The translations under genes and the position numbers were made by a program. A stretch of DNA of 64,000 bases from assembly GCF_036188265.1 (NCBI RefSeq), contig NZ_CP108093.1:3423001-3487000 (forward strand), read 5' to 3'. The DNA is from Streptomyces sp. NBC_00247. Lineage in GTDB: Bacteria; Actinomycetota; Actinomycetes; Streptomycetales; Streptomycetaceae. The notes beneath the pieces are model-generated. The model worked only from the letters and a program-made list of their open reading frames with translations, was not told where the DNA came from and made no database searches. Shown here piece after piece: positions 16,276 through 25,442 of the stretch. The number at the start of each line of letters is the position of its first letter. Position 1 is the first letter of the stretch.

Positions 16276-17547
16276 TCAGGGAGCGGTGGTGGCGGTGTGC
16301 CGCCACCGGAACATCGTCACGGCGACGACCGCGTACAGCACCGCTACTCCGGTGACCACGAAGACGGACCTGCCGTCCGACGGCAGTACGAGCGCGGAGA
16401 CACCTGCCGCGCTCACGAACGCCACATTGAAGAGGACGTCGTAGAGGGAGAAGACACGCCCTCGGTACGCGTCGGCCACCGACGTCTGTACCACCGTGTC
16501 CGTCGCGATCTTGGAGCCCTGAGTGGCCATGCCCAGCACGAACGCCGCGACCATCATCGGCGCGAGAGTGAAGGACAGGCCCAGGGCGGGTTCCAGGACG
16601 GCTGCGGCCCCCGCGCAGGTGACGATCCATCCGTATCGGCCGAACCGGCCCACGGCCCAGGGCGTCACGACCGCGGCGACGAAGAATCCCGCCCCGGAGA
16701 TGCCCAGCGCAAGCCCGAGCAGCGCCAGCCCCTCGGACTCGTCGTCCGACCAGGTGTAGCGGCAGAGCATGAGCACCATGACCGTCAGAGCCCCGTAACA
16801 GAAGCGGAGAACCGTCATGGCCATCAGCGCACGGCCCGCGTCCTTGCGGTCCACCAGATGTCGCATGCCCGCGACGAGCCCTCGTGCGGTGACGCCCATC
16901 GCCGCGCGCAGGCGCAACACGCTCTCCCGGGTGTCGGGTCCCAGCAGCTTCGGGGGCAGGGTCAGGGAGACCAGGGCCGAGAACAGATAGAGCAGAGCGC
17001 CCAGCAGGACCACCGCGGCGTCGGAGCCGTCGGCCACCAGGCGGACGGCGAAGGCAAGTCCGCCGCCGGCCGTGGCCGCCAGTGTTCCAGCGGTCGGGGA
17101 GAGCGAGTTGGCGAGTACGAGCCGGTCGGCGTCGACGACGCGTGGCAGGGCGGCGGAGAGCCCGGCGAGGACGAAGCGGTTGACCGCCGTGACGCAGAGC
17201 GCCGACGCGTAGAAGAGCCAGTCGGGCACCGAGCCGAGGATGAGCAGCGCGGTACAGCAGGCGAGGGCGGCTCTGAGCAGGTTCCCGTGGAGGAAGATCT
17301 GGCGGCGCGGCCAGCGGTCGAGCAGTACGCCGGCGAACGGCCCGACCAGGGAGTAGGGAAGGAGTAGGACCGCCATGGCCGAGGCGATGGCGCCGGCCGA
17401 CGCTTGCTTCTCGGGCGAGAAGACGACGTGCGCGGCCAGCGCGACCTGGTACACGCCGTCCGCCGCCTGGGAGAGGAGCCGCACGGCGAGGAGGCGACGG
17501 AAGTTCCGAAGGCGCAGGAGTATGCGCAGATCACGCGCGACAGCCAT
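16276..17547 (-). CDS. MFS transporter
   Basis: 423 aa from ATG 17547 (MAVARDLRILLRLRNFRRLL); longer frames to 17634 add a polar N-terminus unlike the family. Twelve hydrophobic helices, with the MFS motif after TM2 (PFAGVLLDRWPRRQIFLHGN, G-x3-D-R-x2-R-R). It resembles macrolide/enterobactin-exporter-type drug:H+ antiporters (MefA/EntS-like), but no substrate can be given. It is convergent with cca and separated from ino1 by the ino1 terminator, so it is likely transcribed alone. Confidence 0.85.
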   Translation of the reverse strand: MAVARDLRILLRLRNFRRLLAVRLLSQAADGVYQVALAAHVVFSPEKQASAGAIASAMAVLLLPYSLVGPFAGVLLDRWPRRQIFLHGNLLRAALACCTALLILGSVPDWLFYASALCVTAVNRFVLAGLSAALPRVVDADRLVLANSLSPTAGTLAATAGGGLAFAVRLVADGSDAAVVLLGALLYLFSALVSLTLPPKLLGPDTRESVLRLRAAMGVTARGLVAGMRHLVDRKDAGRALMAMTVLRFCYGALTVMVLMLCRYTWSDDESEGLALLGLALGISGAGFFVAAVVTPWAVGRFGRYGWIVTCAGAAAVLEPALGLSFTLAPMMVAAFVLGMATQGSKIATDTVVQTSVADAYRGRVFSLYDVLFNVAFVSAAGVSALVLPSDGRSVFVVTGVAVLYAVVAVTMFRWRHTATTAP

Positions 17548-17570
17548 GTGAGCAAGGGTCACATACGCCG

Positions 17571-17601
17571 AAGGTCCCCGAGCGCGCGGCTCGGGGACCT
17601 T
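17571..17601 (-). terminator. Terminator after ino1
   Basis: 12-bp arms AAGGTCCCCGAG/CTCGGGGACCTT with a 7-nt loop, about 70 bp beyond the ino1 stop and just before the MFS start. Confidence 0.75.
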
Positions 17602-17669
17602 GGACGTCAGGCGTGTGAGGAGGCGTTGCCGCACCCGCTCACGGCGACGCTGTCAGCCGTTCGGCCGGA

Positions 17670-18752
17670 TCAGCGCTCGACCTCGCCGGCGATGAACTTC
17701 TCGACGTTCTCGCGAGCCTCGTCGTCGAAGTACTGGACCGGCGGGGACTTCATGAAGTACGAGGAAGCGGAGAGGATCGGGCCACCGATGCCCCGGTCCA
17801 GCGCGATCTTCGCGGCACGGACGGCGTCGATGATGACACCGGCCGAGTTCGGGGAGTCCCACACCTCGAGCTTGTACTCCAGGTTCAGCGGGACGTCACC
17901 GAAGGCGCGGCCTTCGAGGCGGACGTACGCCCACTTGCGGTCGTCCAGCCACGCCACGTAGTCCGAAGGACCGATGTGGACGTTGTCGGCACCGAGCTCG
18001 CGGTCACGGATCTGCGAGGTGACGGCCTGCGTCTTCGAGATCTTCTTGGACTCCAGGCGCTCACGCTCGAGCATGTTCTTGAAGTCCATGTTGCCGCCGA
18101 CGTTCAGCTGCATCGTGCGGTCCAGGACGACGCCCCGGTCCTCGAAGAGCTTGGCCATCACGCGGTGCGTGATGGTAGCGCCGACCTGCGACTTGATGTC
18201 GTCGCCGACGATCGGGACACCGGCCTCGGTGAACTTGTCCGCCCACTCCTTGGTGCCGGCGATGAAGACCGGGAGGGCGTTGACGAACGCGACCTTGGCG
18301 TCGATGGCGCACTGGGCGTAGAACTTCGCCGCGACCTCGGAACCGACGGGGAGGTAGCAGACGAGAACGTCGACCTGCTTGTCCTTGAGGACCTGGACGA
18401 TGTCCACGGGGGCCTCGGCGGACTCCTCGATCGTCTGGCGGTAGTACTTGCCCAGACCGTCGTGGGTGTGGCCGCGCTGGACGGTGATGCCGGTGGTGGG
18501 CACGTCCGCGATCTTGATGGTGTTGTTCTCGCTGGCACCGATGGCGTCCGCGAGGTCGAGGCCGACCTTCTTCGCGTCGACGTCGAAGGCAGCGACGAAC
18601 TCGACGTCACCGACGTGGTATTCGCCGAACTGGACATGCATCAGACCGGGCACCTTGCCGGCCGGATCGGCGTCCTTGTAGAACTCGACGCCCTGCACCA
18701 GTGAGGCGGCGCAGTTGCCCACGCCGACGATGGCTACGCGAACCGAACCCAT
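17670..18752 (-). CDS. ino1: Inositol-3-phosphate synthase
   Basis: 360 aa from ATG 18752 with AGGGAG 8 bases upstream. The N-terminal NAD-binding loop is [17 protein letters not shown] (4-20). Conserved family segments include [37 protein letters not shown] and [12 protein letters not shown]. The protein is of the short actinobacterial/archaeal type. It converts glucose 6-phosphate to myo-inositol 3-phosphate, feeding mycothiol and phosphatidylinositol. It lies 64 bp downstream of a PadR regulator on the same strand, so it is probably co-transcribed with it and controlled through the operator at 19560-19584. Confidence 0.92.
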   Translation of the reverse strand: MGSVRVAIVGVGNCAASLVQGVEFYKDADPAGKVPGLMHVQFGEYHVGDVEFVAAFDVDAKKVGLDLADAIGASENNTIKIADVPTTGITVQRGHTHDGLGKYYRQTIEESAEAPVDIVQVLKDKQVDVLVCYLPVGSEVAAKFYAQCAIDAKVAFVNALPVFIAGTKEWADKFTEAGVPIVGDDIKSQVGATITHRVMAKLFEDRGVVLDRTMQLNVGGNMDFKNMLERERLESKKISKTQAVTSQIRDRELGADNVHIGPSDYVAWLDDRKWAYVRLEGRAFGDVPLNLEYKLEVWDSPNSAGVIIDAVRAAKIALDRGIGGPILSASSYFMKSPPVQYFDDEARENVEKFIAGEVER

Positions 18753-18816
18753 TCCGGTTGCTCCCTGTGTGTAATGGTGGTCCCGACGAAGGCTCCCGCG
18801 ATGTGCGGGGACTCCG

Positions 18817-19500
18817 TCAGGCGGTGTCATCGGACGGATCCGGCGGGGTGTCAGCCCGGCGCCGGGGCAGGCCGCCCGTTTCCTCTGCTGTGTCCTGCTG
18901 AGGGGAGCCCTCGGGTGCGGACCGTCGCCGGTCCCGTCCCGAGCGCTCGCTCTCGATGAGCTCGTTCAGCCAGCGCACTTCGCGCTCCACGGACTCCATG
19001 CCGTGTCGCTGCAGCTCAAGTGTGTAGTCGTCGAGTCGTTCACGGGTGCGGGCGAGAGAGGCGCTCATCTTCTCCAGGCGCTCTTCCAGCCTGCTGCGGC
19101 GGCCTTCCAGGACGCGCATCCGCACATCGCGTTCGGTCTGGCCGAAGAAGGCGAAGCGAGCGGCGAAGTGCTCGTCCTCCCAGGCGTCCGGTCCGGTGTG
19201 CGAGAGCAGCTCCTCGAAGTGCTCCTTGCCCTCCGCCGTCAACCGGTACACGATCTTCGCCCTGCGCCCCGCGAGTGAAGAAGCGGGCGTCGGGAGATCG
19301 GCCGGGGCGGTGCTCGGCTCCTCGATCAACCAGCCACTGGCGACCAGCGTCTTGAGGCAGGGATAGAGGGTGCCGTAGCTGAAGGCACGGAAGATGCCCA
19401 GCGAGGTGTTGAGGCGTTTGCGCAGCTCATAGCCGTGCATCGGGGACTCACGGAGCAGTCCGAGGACAGCGAACTCGAGGATGCCGGAGCGTCTGCTCAT
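18817..19500 (-). CDS. PadR-family transcriptional regulator
   Basis: 227 aa from ATG 19500 ([30 protein letters not shown]). The winged-helix PadR domain (about 1-95) includes the recognition region [25 protein letters not shown] long coiled C-terminal part (about 120-200, Glu/Arg-rich [29 protein letters not shown]) serves dimerisation as in PadR subfamily 1. The last 30 residues are polar and disordered. The upstream 25-bp palindrome (19560-19584) has the ATGTAT/ATACAT pattern typical of PadR operators, indicating autoregulation. The downstream gene is ino1, the obvious second target. The effector is unknown. Confidence 0.88.
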   Translation of the reverse strand: MSRRSGILEFAVLGLLRESPMHGYELRKRLNTSLGIFRAFSYGTLYPCLKTLVASGWLIEEPSTAPADLPTPASSLAGRRAKIVYRLTAEGKEHFEELLSHTGPDAWEDEHFAARFAFFGQTERDVRMRVLEGRRSRLEERLEKMSASLARTRERLDDYTLELQRHGMESVEREVRWLNELIESERSGRDRRRSAPEGSPQQDTAEETGGLPRRRADTPPDPSDDTA

Positions 19501-19559
19501 CTTCGCCTCCTCCGCTGCCGGGTGGTCCCGTGATGTTCGAGCGGCTTGCTTATGCCGCC

Positions 19560-19584
19560 CTGATGTATCGACTCGATACATCAG
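19560..19584. promoter_or_regulatory. PadR operator, 25-bp palindrome
   Basis: Perfect 12-bp arms (CTGATGTATCGA and complement) around a single central C, containing ATGTAT...ATACAT. It lies 60 bp upstream of the padR start, in position to repress padR-ino1. Confidence 0.8.
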
Positions 19585-19887
19585 CACGATAGATCGGTCC
19601 GCAGGGTTCGACAAGGGCTGCCTTCGTGAACGGCGTCACATCACTAATTCGTAGCAAGCGACTTGCGTCATTTGGGGTGAAGTTCGGCCCTAGATGGGTT
19701 TTGACCGTGCGTAGTCTGTCCGGCATGCAGATCACCGGGAACCGCGAGGCGCCTTCGTGCGTCAGTCTTCGCGGACTGCCGGATGTACTGCGGGTGAGCC
19801 TTCCGCAGGGCCTGTCCGCAATTCGGGGGGACCGGATCTCACCTGCCGCTTCCAGGCGCTCTCGCCTGCCCGAGGAGTAGTCGTTCG
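19585..19887. other. Intergenic region padR/PBP
   Basis: 303 bp with the presumptive promoter of the PBP gene. A small inverted repeat GCAAG-CGA-CTTGC is present around 19653-19665. No convincing gene is seen; short frames here have atypical composition. Confidence 0.5.
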
Positions 19888-22641
19888 ATGAGCGAGCACC
19901 GTCGTAAAACGCCTCAACCGCAAGACGGGGGGCGTGCCGCGGCCCGACGAGCCGCGCCGCAGTCAGCAGGACGCCGCACGGAATCATCACAGAGGGTGAC
20001 GAATGAGTCACCTTCAGGCTCGTATCCCGAAGAACGGCCGCCAGGTGGCCGCGCCGAAGCGCGTCGTGCCGCCCAGCGCGGCGGCCGGCGGCGTGGAGCC
20101 GAGGGGCCCGGCTCCGGGGGCCCGGGCGGCGGCGGAGGAGGTGGCCGACGTCGAGGCGGGGGCTCCGAGGGACCCGGCCGGGGCCGGGGAGACGGGCGGC
20201 CGGGCAAGAAGCGGATCATCGACTACCCGCGCCACGGCAAGTACGGCTTCCGGCGCTGGGTTCCGTCGTGGAAGCTGGTCTCCGGCCTCTGCCTGAGCTT
20301 CCTCGGACTCCTCATGGGTATCGCGGGGGTCTCGTACGCACTGGTGCAGACCCCCAAGGTCAGCGCCGCGGCCAGGGCGCAGAACAACGTCTACTACTGG
20401 GCCGACGGCTCGCAGATGGTCGCGACCGGTGGCGAGGTGAACCGGCAGGAGATCAGCTACGCGCAGATCCCCTCGGCCATGCGCTACGCGGTGATCTCGG
20501 CGGAGAACAAGTCGTTCGAGACGGACCACGGCATCGACCCGATGGGTATCGCGCGCGCCCTGTTCAACATGGCCAAGGGCGGCGAGACCCAGGGCGGGTC
20601 GACGATCACGCAGCAGTTCGTGAAGAACTCGATGCTCACCCAGGAGCAGACGGTCACCCGTAAGTTCAAGGAGCTCTTCATCACGCTGAAGGTGGGCAGC
20701 AAGATGAAGAAGGAAGAGGTGATGAAGGGGTACCTCAACGTCTCCTACTACGGACGGGGCGCCTCCGGCCTCCAGGCCGCGGCACGTACGTACTACGACA
20801 AGGACGCCACCGAGCTGAACCCGAGCGAGTGCGCCTTCCTGGCCACCCTGCTCAAGGGCGCCAGCTACTACGACCCGGCCGGGTCCCCCGACGTGGACCC
20901 GGTGGAGGCGACCGCCGACAAGAACCTGGACCGTGCCACGAAGCGCTGGAACTGGATCCTCGACGAGGAGGTCAAGGACGGCCACCTCGACGCGGCGGAG
21001 CGGGCCAAGTACACGAAGTTCCCGATGCCGGTGGAGCCGAAGAAGAGCGCTCAGCTCAGCGGGCAGACCGGTTACCTGGTGGACCTGGCCAAGAAGTACT
21101 TCCTCGCCAACAACAAGGCGAACATCGACGCCGACATCCTCGCGCAGGGCGGCTTCGAGATCCACACGACCTTCGACAAGAAGAAGGTCCAGCAGCTCAA
21201 CACCGCGGTGAAGCGGGTCTACGACGAGAGGATCGACCCCAAGAAGCGTCCGACGAAGGACACCCACGTCCAGTTCGGCGGCGCCTCGGTCGACACGGCC
21301 ACCGGTGCCATCCTCGCCATCTACGGCGGGCAGGACGCCACCAAGCACTACACCAACAACGCCGACGCCACGGGCGCGCAGGTCGGCTCCACGTTCAAGC
21401 CGTTCGTGCTGACGGCCGCCATGGAGTACGGCAAGCGGGACCCGGACCTGGGCGAGCAGCAGAGCGAGTCCGAGCGCACCCCGGTCTCGCCCAAGAGCAT
21501 CTACAACGGCGACAACGAGTTGAAGATCAACGACTACACGGGCACGCCCTGGGAGAACAAGAAGGGCGAGCAGTGGCTCCAGACCAACGACGACCACACC
21601 TCCTACGGTGATGTGGACCTGCGGTACGCCATGCAGGAATCGATCAACTCGCCCTTCGTCCAGCTCGGTATGGACGTCGGTACGGACAAGGTGAAGGAAG
21701 CCGCCATCGCGGCGGGCCTGCGCGACGACAACTACATGGCCGACGACGAATTTCCGTCGTTCTCCATCGGCACCTCCTCGCCCAGCGCGATCCGCATGGC
21801 CGGCGCGTACGCCACGTTCGCCACCAGCGGCAGGCAGAACGATCCCTACTCGGTCACCGAGGTCAAGCAGGAGGGCGAGGTCGTCTACCAGCACGCGAAG
21901 AAGACCAGGACCGCCTTCGACTCCGCCATCGCCGACAACGTCACCGACGTGCTGAAGAACGTCGTCGAGCACGGCACCGGTACTTCCGCGCAGCTTCCCG
22001 GCAGGTCCGTGGCGGGTAAGACGGGTACCACGGACGAGAACATGTCGGCCTGGTTCGTGGGCTACACCCCACAGATCTCCACCGCCGTCAGCATGTTCCG
22101 GCTGGACGACAACGAGAAGCACAAGGACCGCGAGTTCGAGAGCATGTTCGGCACCGCCGGCGAGGACAAGATCCACGGTGCGTCGTTCCCGGCGCAGATC
22201 TGGCACGACTACATGGTCGGCGCGGTGAAGGGCACGAAGGTCGTGGACTTCCCCAAGCCCGAGCCCATCGGTGAGAAGGTCTACGGAGGCGGCGCGAGCC
22301 CCAGCCCGACCCCTTCGCCGACCCCCAGCAGCGCGTCGCCCACGCCGTCCGAGAAGCCGACGGTGGAGCCGACGCCGTCGACCATGTCGCCCACCCCCTC
22401 GCCCAGCGACACCTGCACCACCTGGGGCTGGAACACCTGCGCCCCGGAAGCGGCGACCGGCACGGGGACGGACAGCGGCACCGACACGACCGGTACGACC
22501 GACGGCAGCGACACCGCCGGTACGACGGACGGCAGCGATACCGAGGGCACGGACTCCAGCTCCACCGGCAATGGCAACGGCAACGGCAACAGTTCCAACG
22601 GCTCCAACGGCTTCATCACCACGGGCGGAGGCGGCGGATAG
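19888..22641 (+). CDS. Class A penicillin-binding protein (transglycosylase/transpeptidase)
   Basis: 917 aa. A disordered basic, Gly/Arg-rich cytosolic tail (1-125) and one TM helix at about 130-152 come first. The GT51 glycosyltransferase domain follows, with catalytic Glu206 in AENKSF and GGSTITQQ at 236-243. The transpeptidase domain has Ser501-T-F-Lys504 (SxxK), Ser585-I-Asn587 (SxN) and Lys711-T-G-T (KTG). The last about 120 residues are a low-complexity Pro/Ser/Thr then Thr/Gly/Asp/Ser/Asn tail, probably periplasmic. It polymerises and cross-links peptidoglycan from lipid II. It precedes a GT87-like gene and rpsF, the same order as ponA1 (Rv0050)-Rv0051-rpsF in mycobacteria. Confidence 0.92.
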   Translation: MSEHRRKTPQPQDGGRAAARRAAPQSAGRRTESSQRVTNESPSGSYPEERPPGGRAEARRAAQRGGRRRGAEGPGSGGPGGGGGGGRRRGGGSEGPGRGRGDGRPGKKRIIDYPRHGKYGFRRWVPSWKLVSGLCLSFLGLLMGIAGVSYALVQTPKVSAAARAQNNVYYWADGSQMVATGGEVNRQEISYAQIPSAMRYAVISAENKSFETDHGIDPMGIARALFNMAKGGETQGGSTITQQFVKNSMLTQEQTVTRKFKELFITLKVGSKMKKEEVMKGYLNVSYYGRGASGLQAAARTYYDKDATELNPSECAFLATLLKGASYYDPAGSPDVDPVEATADKNLDRATKRWNWILDEEVKDGHLDAAERAKYTKFPMPVEPKKSAQLSGQTGYLVDLAKKYFLANNKANIDADILAQGGFEIHTTFDKKKVQQLNTAVKRVYDERIDPKKRPTKDTHVQFGGASVDTATGAILAIYGGQDATKHYTNNADATGAQVGSTFKPFVLTAAMEYGKRDPDLGEQQSESERTPVSPKSIYNGDNELKINDYTGTPWENKKGEQWLQTNDDHTSYGDVDLRYAMQESINSPFVQLGMDVGTDKVKEAAIAAGLRDDNYMADDEFPSFSIGTSSPSAIRMAGAYATFATSGRQNDPYSVTEVKQEGEVVYQHAKKTRTAFDSAIADNVTDVLKNVVEHGTGTSAQLPGRSVAGKTGTTDENMSAWFVGYTPQISTAVSMFRLDDNEKHKDREFESMFGTAGEDKIHGASFPAQIWHDYMVGAVKGTKVVDFPKPEPIGEKVYGGGASPSPTPSPTPSSASPTPSEKPTVEPTPSTMSPTPSPSDTCTTWGWNTCAPEAATGTGTDSGTDTTGTTDGSDTAGTTDGSDTEGTDSSSTGNGNGNGNSSNGSNGFITTGGGGG

Positions 22642-22679
22642 CCGAAACCGCTGTCGGGCCCGCACCGGGCCGTGTACGA

Positions 22680-22713
22680 GGGCCGTCCGCACCCAGCCAG
22701 GTGCGGGCGGCCC
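22680..22713 (+). terminator. Terminator after the PBP gene
   Basis: 14-bp arms with a single mismatch around the loop CAGCCA, 39 bp after the PBP stop. Confidence 0.65.
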
Positions 22714-22772
22714 TCCGCCGTGTCCGGCGGTCCCCCGCACCCCGCACAGCCCGGTACGGCAGGATGTGGCGC

Positions 22773-24272
22773 ATGCCAAGCGCAGAAGAGACCAGCGAGG
22801 ACCAGGAGCAGGCCGTCGCACCCACCCGGCGGGACGAGATCGCCGCTGCCGGTGCCGAGTTGATCGGCGGGCCGGCGGGCCGGTTCGCACGGTTCGGCGG
22901 CGGAGCGCTGACGGCCGTGCGGGTGGTCGCCCTGGTGGCGATCGGGATGTTCGCGCTCGGCATGGTGCAGAAGCTCCCCTGTTACGACTGGGCGTGGTTC
23001 AGAGGCACCAGCTCGCAGTACACCCATGCCTGCTACTCCGACATCCCTCACCTCTTCGTCGGGCGGGGCTTCGCGGACGGGCTGCTGCCGTACTTCGACC
23101 GGCTCGGCGGCGACATGCAGTACCTCGAATACCCGGTCCTGACCGGGTTGTTCATGCAGGTCGCCTCTTGGCTCACGCTCACTCCGGACAGCGACCCGAT
23201 GCAGCAGCGCGAGCAGATGTACTGGCTCGTCAACGCCGGCCTGCTGATGATCTGCGCGGTGGTGGCGGTCGTGTGCGTCGCGCGCACCCACCGCCGCCGC
23301 CCCTGGGACGGGCTGCTGGTCGCCCTGGCGCCCGCCTTCGCGCTCACCGCCACGATCAACTGGGACCTGCTGGCCGTCGCCCTGACCGCCGCGGCGATGC
23401 TGATGTGGTCGCGTGGGAGGGCGGTCGCGTTCGGCGTCCTGATCGGGCTGGCGACGGCGGCGAAGCTGTATCCCGCTCTGCTGCTCGGACCGCTCCTGGT
23501 GCTCTGCTGGCGCGCGGGGAAGTGGCGGCCGTTCCTCGTCGCCGCCTTCTCGGCCGCGGTCGCCTGGCTGGTGGTGAACCTGCCGGTGATGCTGTACGCC
23601 TTCGACGGGTGGAACAAGTTCTACTCGTTCAGCCGGGAACGCGGCATCGATTTCGGGTCGTTCTGGCTGATCATCACGCAGCGCGTCGGACGCCCGATCG
23701 AACCCTCCGTCGTGAACGTGGCCTCGGTGGTGCTGATGGGGCTCTGCTGCCTCGGCATCGCGTCCCTGGCACTGGTCGGGCGGCGCAGGCCGAGGTTCGC
23801 CCAGCTCGCGTTCCTCGTGGTGGCGGCCTTCGTCCTGACGAACAAGGTCTACTCGCCGCAGTACGTGCTCTGGCTGATTCCGCTCGCCGCGCTGGCGCGT
23901 CCGCGCTGGCGTGACTTCCTGATCTGGCAGGCGTGCGAGGTGCTGTACTTCCTCGGCATCTGGATGTACCTCGCGTACACGAGCAGCGGCGACAAGCACC
24001 AGGGGCTGCCGCAGGACGGCTACCAGCTCGCCATCGTCCTGCACCTGCTGGGCACCCTCTACCTCGTCGCCCTGGTCGTGCGGGACATCGTGCTGCCGGA
24101 CCGGGACGTCGTGCGCCAGGACGGCACGGACGATCCCTCGGGCGGCGTGCTCGACGGAGCGCCGGACGTGTTCGTGCTGGCGCCCATGGGCGCCCGGGAG
24201 TTCGAGGACGAGGCGTTCTGGGGCGAGCCGGCCGACTGGGAACCGGTGCGCGGCGGCGGGGCCGGCGACTGA
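22773..24272 (+). CDS. GT87/DUF2029-like polytopic membrane glycosyltransferase
   Basis: 499 aa from ATG 22773; a longer frame to 22701 crosses the PBP terminator and is rejected. About 9-11 TM segments are present. A first outer loop carries acidic residues (DMQYLEYPVLTG), consistent with GT-C fold enzymes that use polyprenyl-phosphate sugars; TAAKLYPALLLGPL and TNKVYSPQYVLWLIPLAAL are family hallmarks. The last 60 residues are cytosolic and acidic. It is the homologue of Rv0051 by position after a class A PBP. Sugar and acceptor are unknown. A 13-bp-arm hairpin (24253-24285) covers its stop codon. Confidence 0.8.
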   Translation: MPSAEETSEDQEQAVAPTRRDEIAAAGAELIGGPAGRFARFGGGALTAVRVVALVAIGMFALGMVQKLPCYDWAWFRGTSSQYTHACYSDIPHLFVGRGFADGLLPYFDRLGGDMQYLEYPVLTGLFMQVASWLTLTPDSDPMQQREQMYWLVNAGLLMICAVVAVVCVARTHRRRPWDGLLVALAPAFALTATINWDLLAVALTAAAMLMWSRGRAVAFGVLIGLATAAKLYPALLLGPLLVLCWRAGKWRPFLVAAFSAAVAWLVVNLPVMLYAFDGWNKFYSFSRERGIDFGSFWLIITQRVGRPIEPSVVNVASVVLMGLCCLGIASLALVGRRRPRFAQLAFLVVAAFVLTNKVYSPQYVLWLIPLAALARPRWRDFLIWQACEVLYFLGIWMYLAYTSSGDKHQGLPQDGYQLAIVLHLLGTLYLVALVVRDIVLPDRDVVRQDGTDDPSGGVLDGAPDVFVLAPMGAREFEDEAFWGEPADWEPVRGGGAGD

Positions 24273-24285
24273 CCGGCCCCGCCGC
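24253..24285. terminator. Bidirectional terminator over the GT87 stop codon
   Basis: Arms GCGGCGGGGCCGG/CCGGCCCCGCCGC (13 bp) with a 7-nt loop containing the TGA. The gap to the convergent alanine-racemase-like gene is only 34 bp. Confidence 0.65.
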
Positions 24286-24306
24286 GACAGACGTCCGGGG
24301 TTCTTC

Positions 24307-25338
24307 TCAGCGCTCGACGATGCGGTCGAACTGCGTGGTGGTGTGCCGCAGGTGCGCGACGAGTTCGTCGCCGACCCGGGGCTCCTGGGCGTCCGACGGC
24401 ACGAACAGGATCGACACCTGCATGTGCGGCGGCTCGGCGAACCAGCGCTGCTTGCCCGACCAGACGAACGGCGACAGGTTGCGGTTGACCGTGGCCAGCC
24501 CCGCCCGGGCGACGCCCTTGGCGCGCGGCATCACGCCGTGCAGTGCCTTGGGCGCTTCCAGTCCGACCCCGTGCGACGTACCGCCGGCGACGACCACCAG
24601 CCAGCCGTCCGACGCCGCCTTGCCCTGCCGGTAGCCGAACCGGTCGCCCTTGACGACCGGCGTCACGTCCAGCACGGCGCCCCGGTACTCGGTGGCCTCG
24701 TGGTCGCCGAGCCAGAGCCGGGTGCCGATGCGGGCACGGAAGCGGGTCTGCGGGAACTGCTGCTGCAGCCGGGCCAGTTCCGCCGCCTTGAGGTGGCTGA
24801 CGAACATGGTGTGCAGGGGCAGCCGGGCGTTGCGCAGCCGGTCCATCCAGCCGATGACCTCTTCCACCGCGTCCGAACCGTCGGTGCGGTCCAGCGGGAG
24901 GTGCAGTGCGAAGCCTTCGAGACGTACGTCCTCTATGGCGGCGTGGAGCTGTCCGAGCTCCTCCTCCTTGACCCCGTGGCGCTTCATCGAGCTCATGCAC
25001 TCGATGACGACCCGGGCGCCGACGAGACCGTGCACCCCGTCGACGGAGGAGACCGAGCGGATCACGCGGTCGGGCAGCGGAACCGGCTCCTCGCCCCGCC
25101 GGAACGGCGTGAGGACGAGCAGGTCGCCGCTGAACCAGTCCTTGATCCGTGCGGCCTCGTACGTCGTCCCCACCGCCAGCATGTCCGAGCCGAAGCGGAT
25201 GGCCTCGTCGGCCAGACGCTCGTGCCCGAAGCCGTAACCGTTGCCCTTGCAGACCGGCACGAGTCCCGGGAACTGATCGATCACGGACTTCTGGTGCGCC
25301 CGCCAGCGCGCGGTGTCGACGTAGAGGGAGAGCGCCAT
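24307..25338 (-). CDS. Alanine-racemase-like fold-type III PLP protein
   Basis: 343 aa from ATG 25338. The PLP-lysine motif near the N-terminus reads VCKGNGYGFG (about 29-38; canonical alanine racemase is AVKADAYGHG). A TIM-barrel core (ARVVIECMSSMKRHG; LHTMFVSHLKAAELARL) and a C-terminal beta region (VLDVTPVVKGDRFGYRQG) follow. The changed lysine motif and divergent C-terminus suggest it is not the housekeeping Alr. Its place between femX and a class A PBP/GT87 pair points to an amino-acid step in wall metabolism, but substrate and activity are unknown. The femX terminator precedes it, so it may have its own promoter in the 25339-25411 gap. Confidence 0.78.
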   Translation of the reverse strand: MALSLYVDTARWRAHQKSVIDQFPGLVPVCKGNGYGFGHERLADEAIRFGSDMLAVGTTYEAARIKDWFSGDLLVLTPFRRGEEPVPLPDRVIRSVSSVDGVHGLVGARVVIECMSSMKRHGVKEEELGQLHAAIEDVRLEGFALHLPLDRTDGSDAVEEVIGWMDRLRNARLPLHTMFVSHLKAAELARLQQQFPQTRFRARIGTRLWLGDHEATEYRGAVLDVTPVVKGDRFGYRQGKAASDGWLVVVAGGTSHGVGLEAPKALHGVMPRAKGVARAGLATVNRNLSPFVWSGKQRWFAEPPHMQVSILFVPSDAQEPRVGDELVAHLRHTTTQFDRIVER

Positions 25339-25411
25339 GGCCGGCCCGGAACCTTTCTGGTGGCTGCGGTGTCTGAGATCGCAGAGCGTACGGAGATGTC
25401 AACGGTGCGGA

Positions 25412-25436
25412 CGGGCCCGGTCGTTCGCCGGGCCCG
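25412..25436 (-). terminator. Terminator after femX
   Basis: 9-bp arms CGGGCCCGG/CCGGGCCCG around TCGTTCG, directly after the femX stop. Confidence 0.65.
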
Positions 25437-25442
25437 GCGGCG

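Noticed and set aside
20090..20220. GC-rich repeats at the start of the PBP gene
   Set aside because: Codon repeats of the disordered Gly/Arg cytosolic tail, not a separate element.
20014..22890. A 958-codon open frame opposite the PBP gene
   Set aside because: Shadow of the PBP coding frame; composition is Val/Leu/Arg-repetitive and it has no RBS or start logic.
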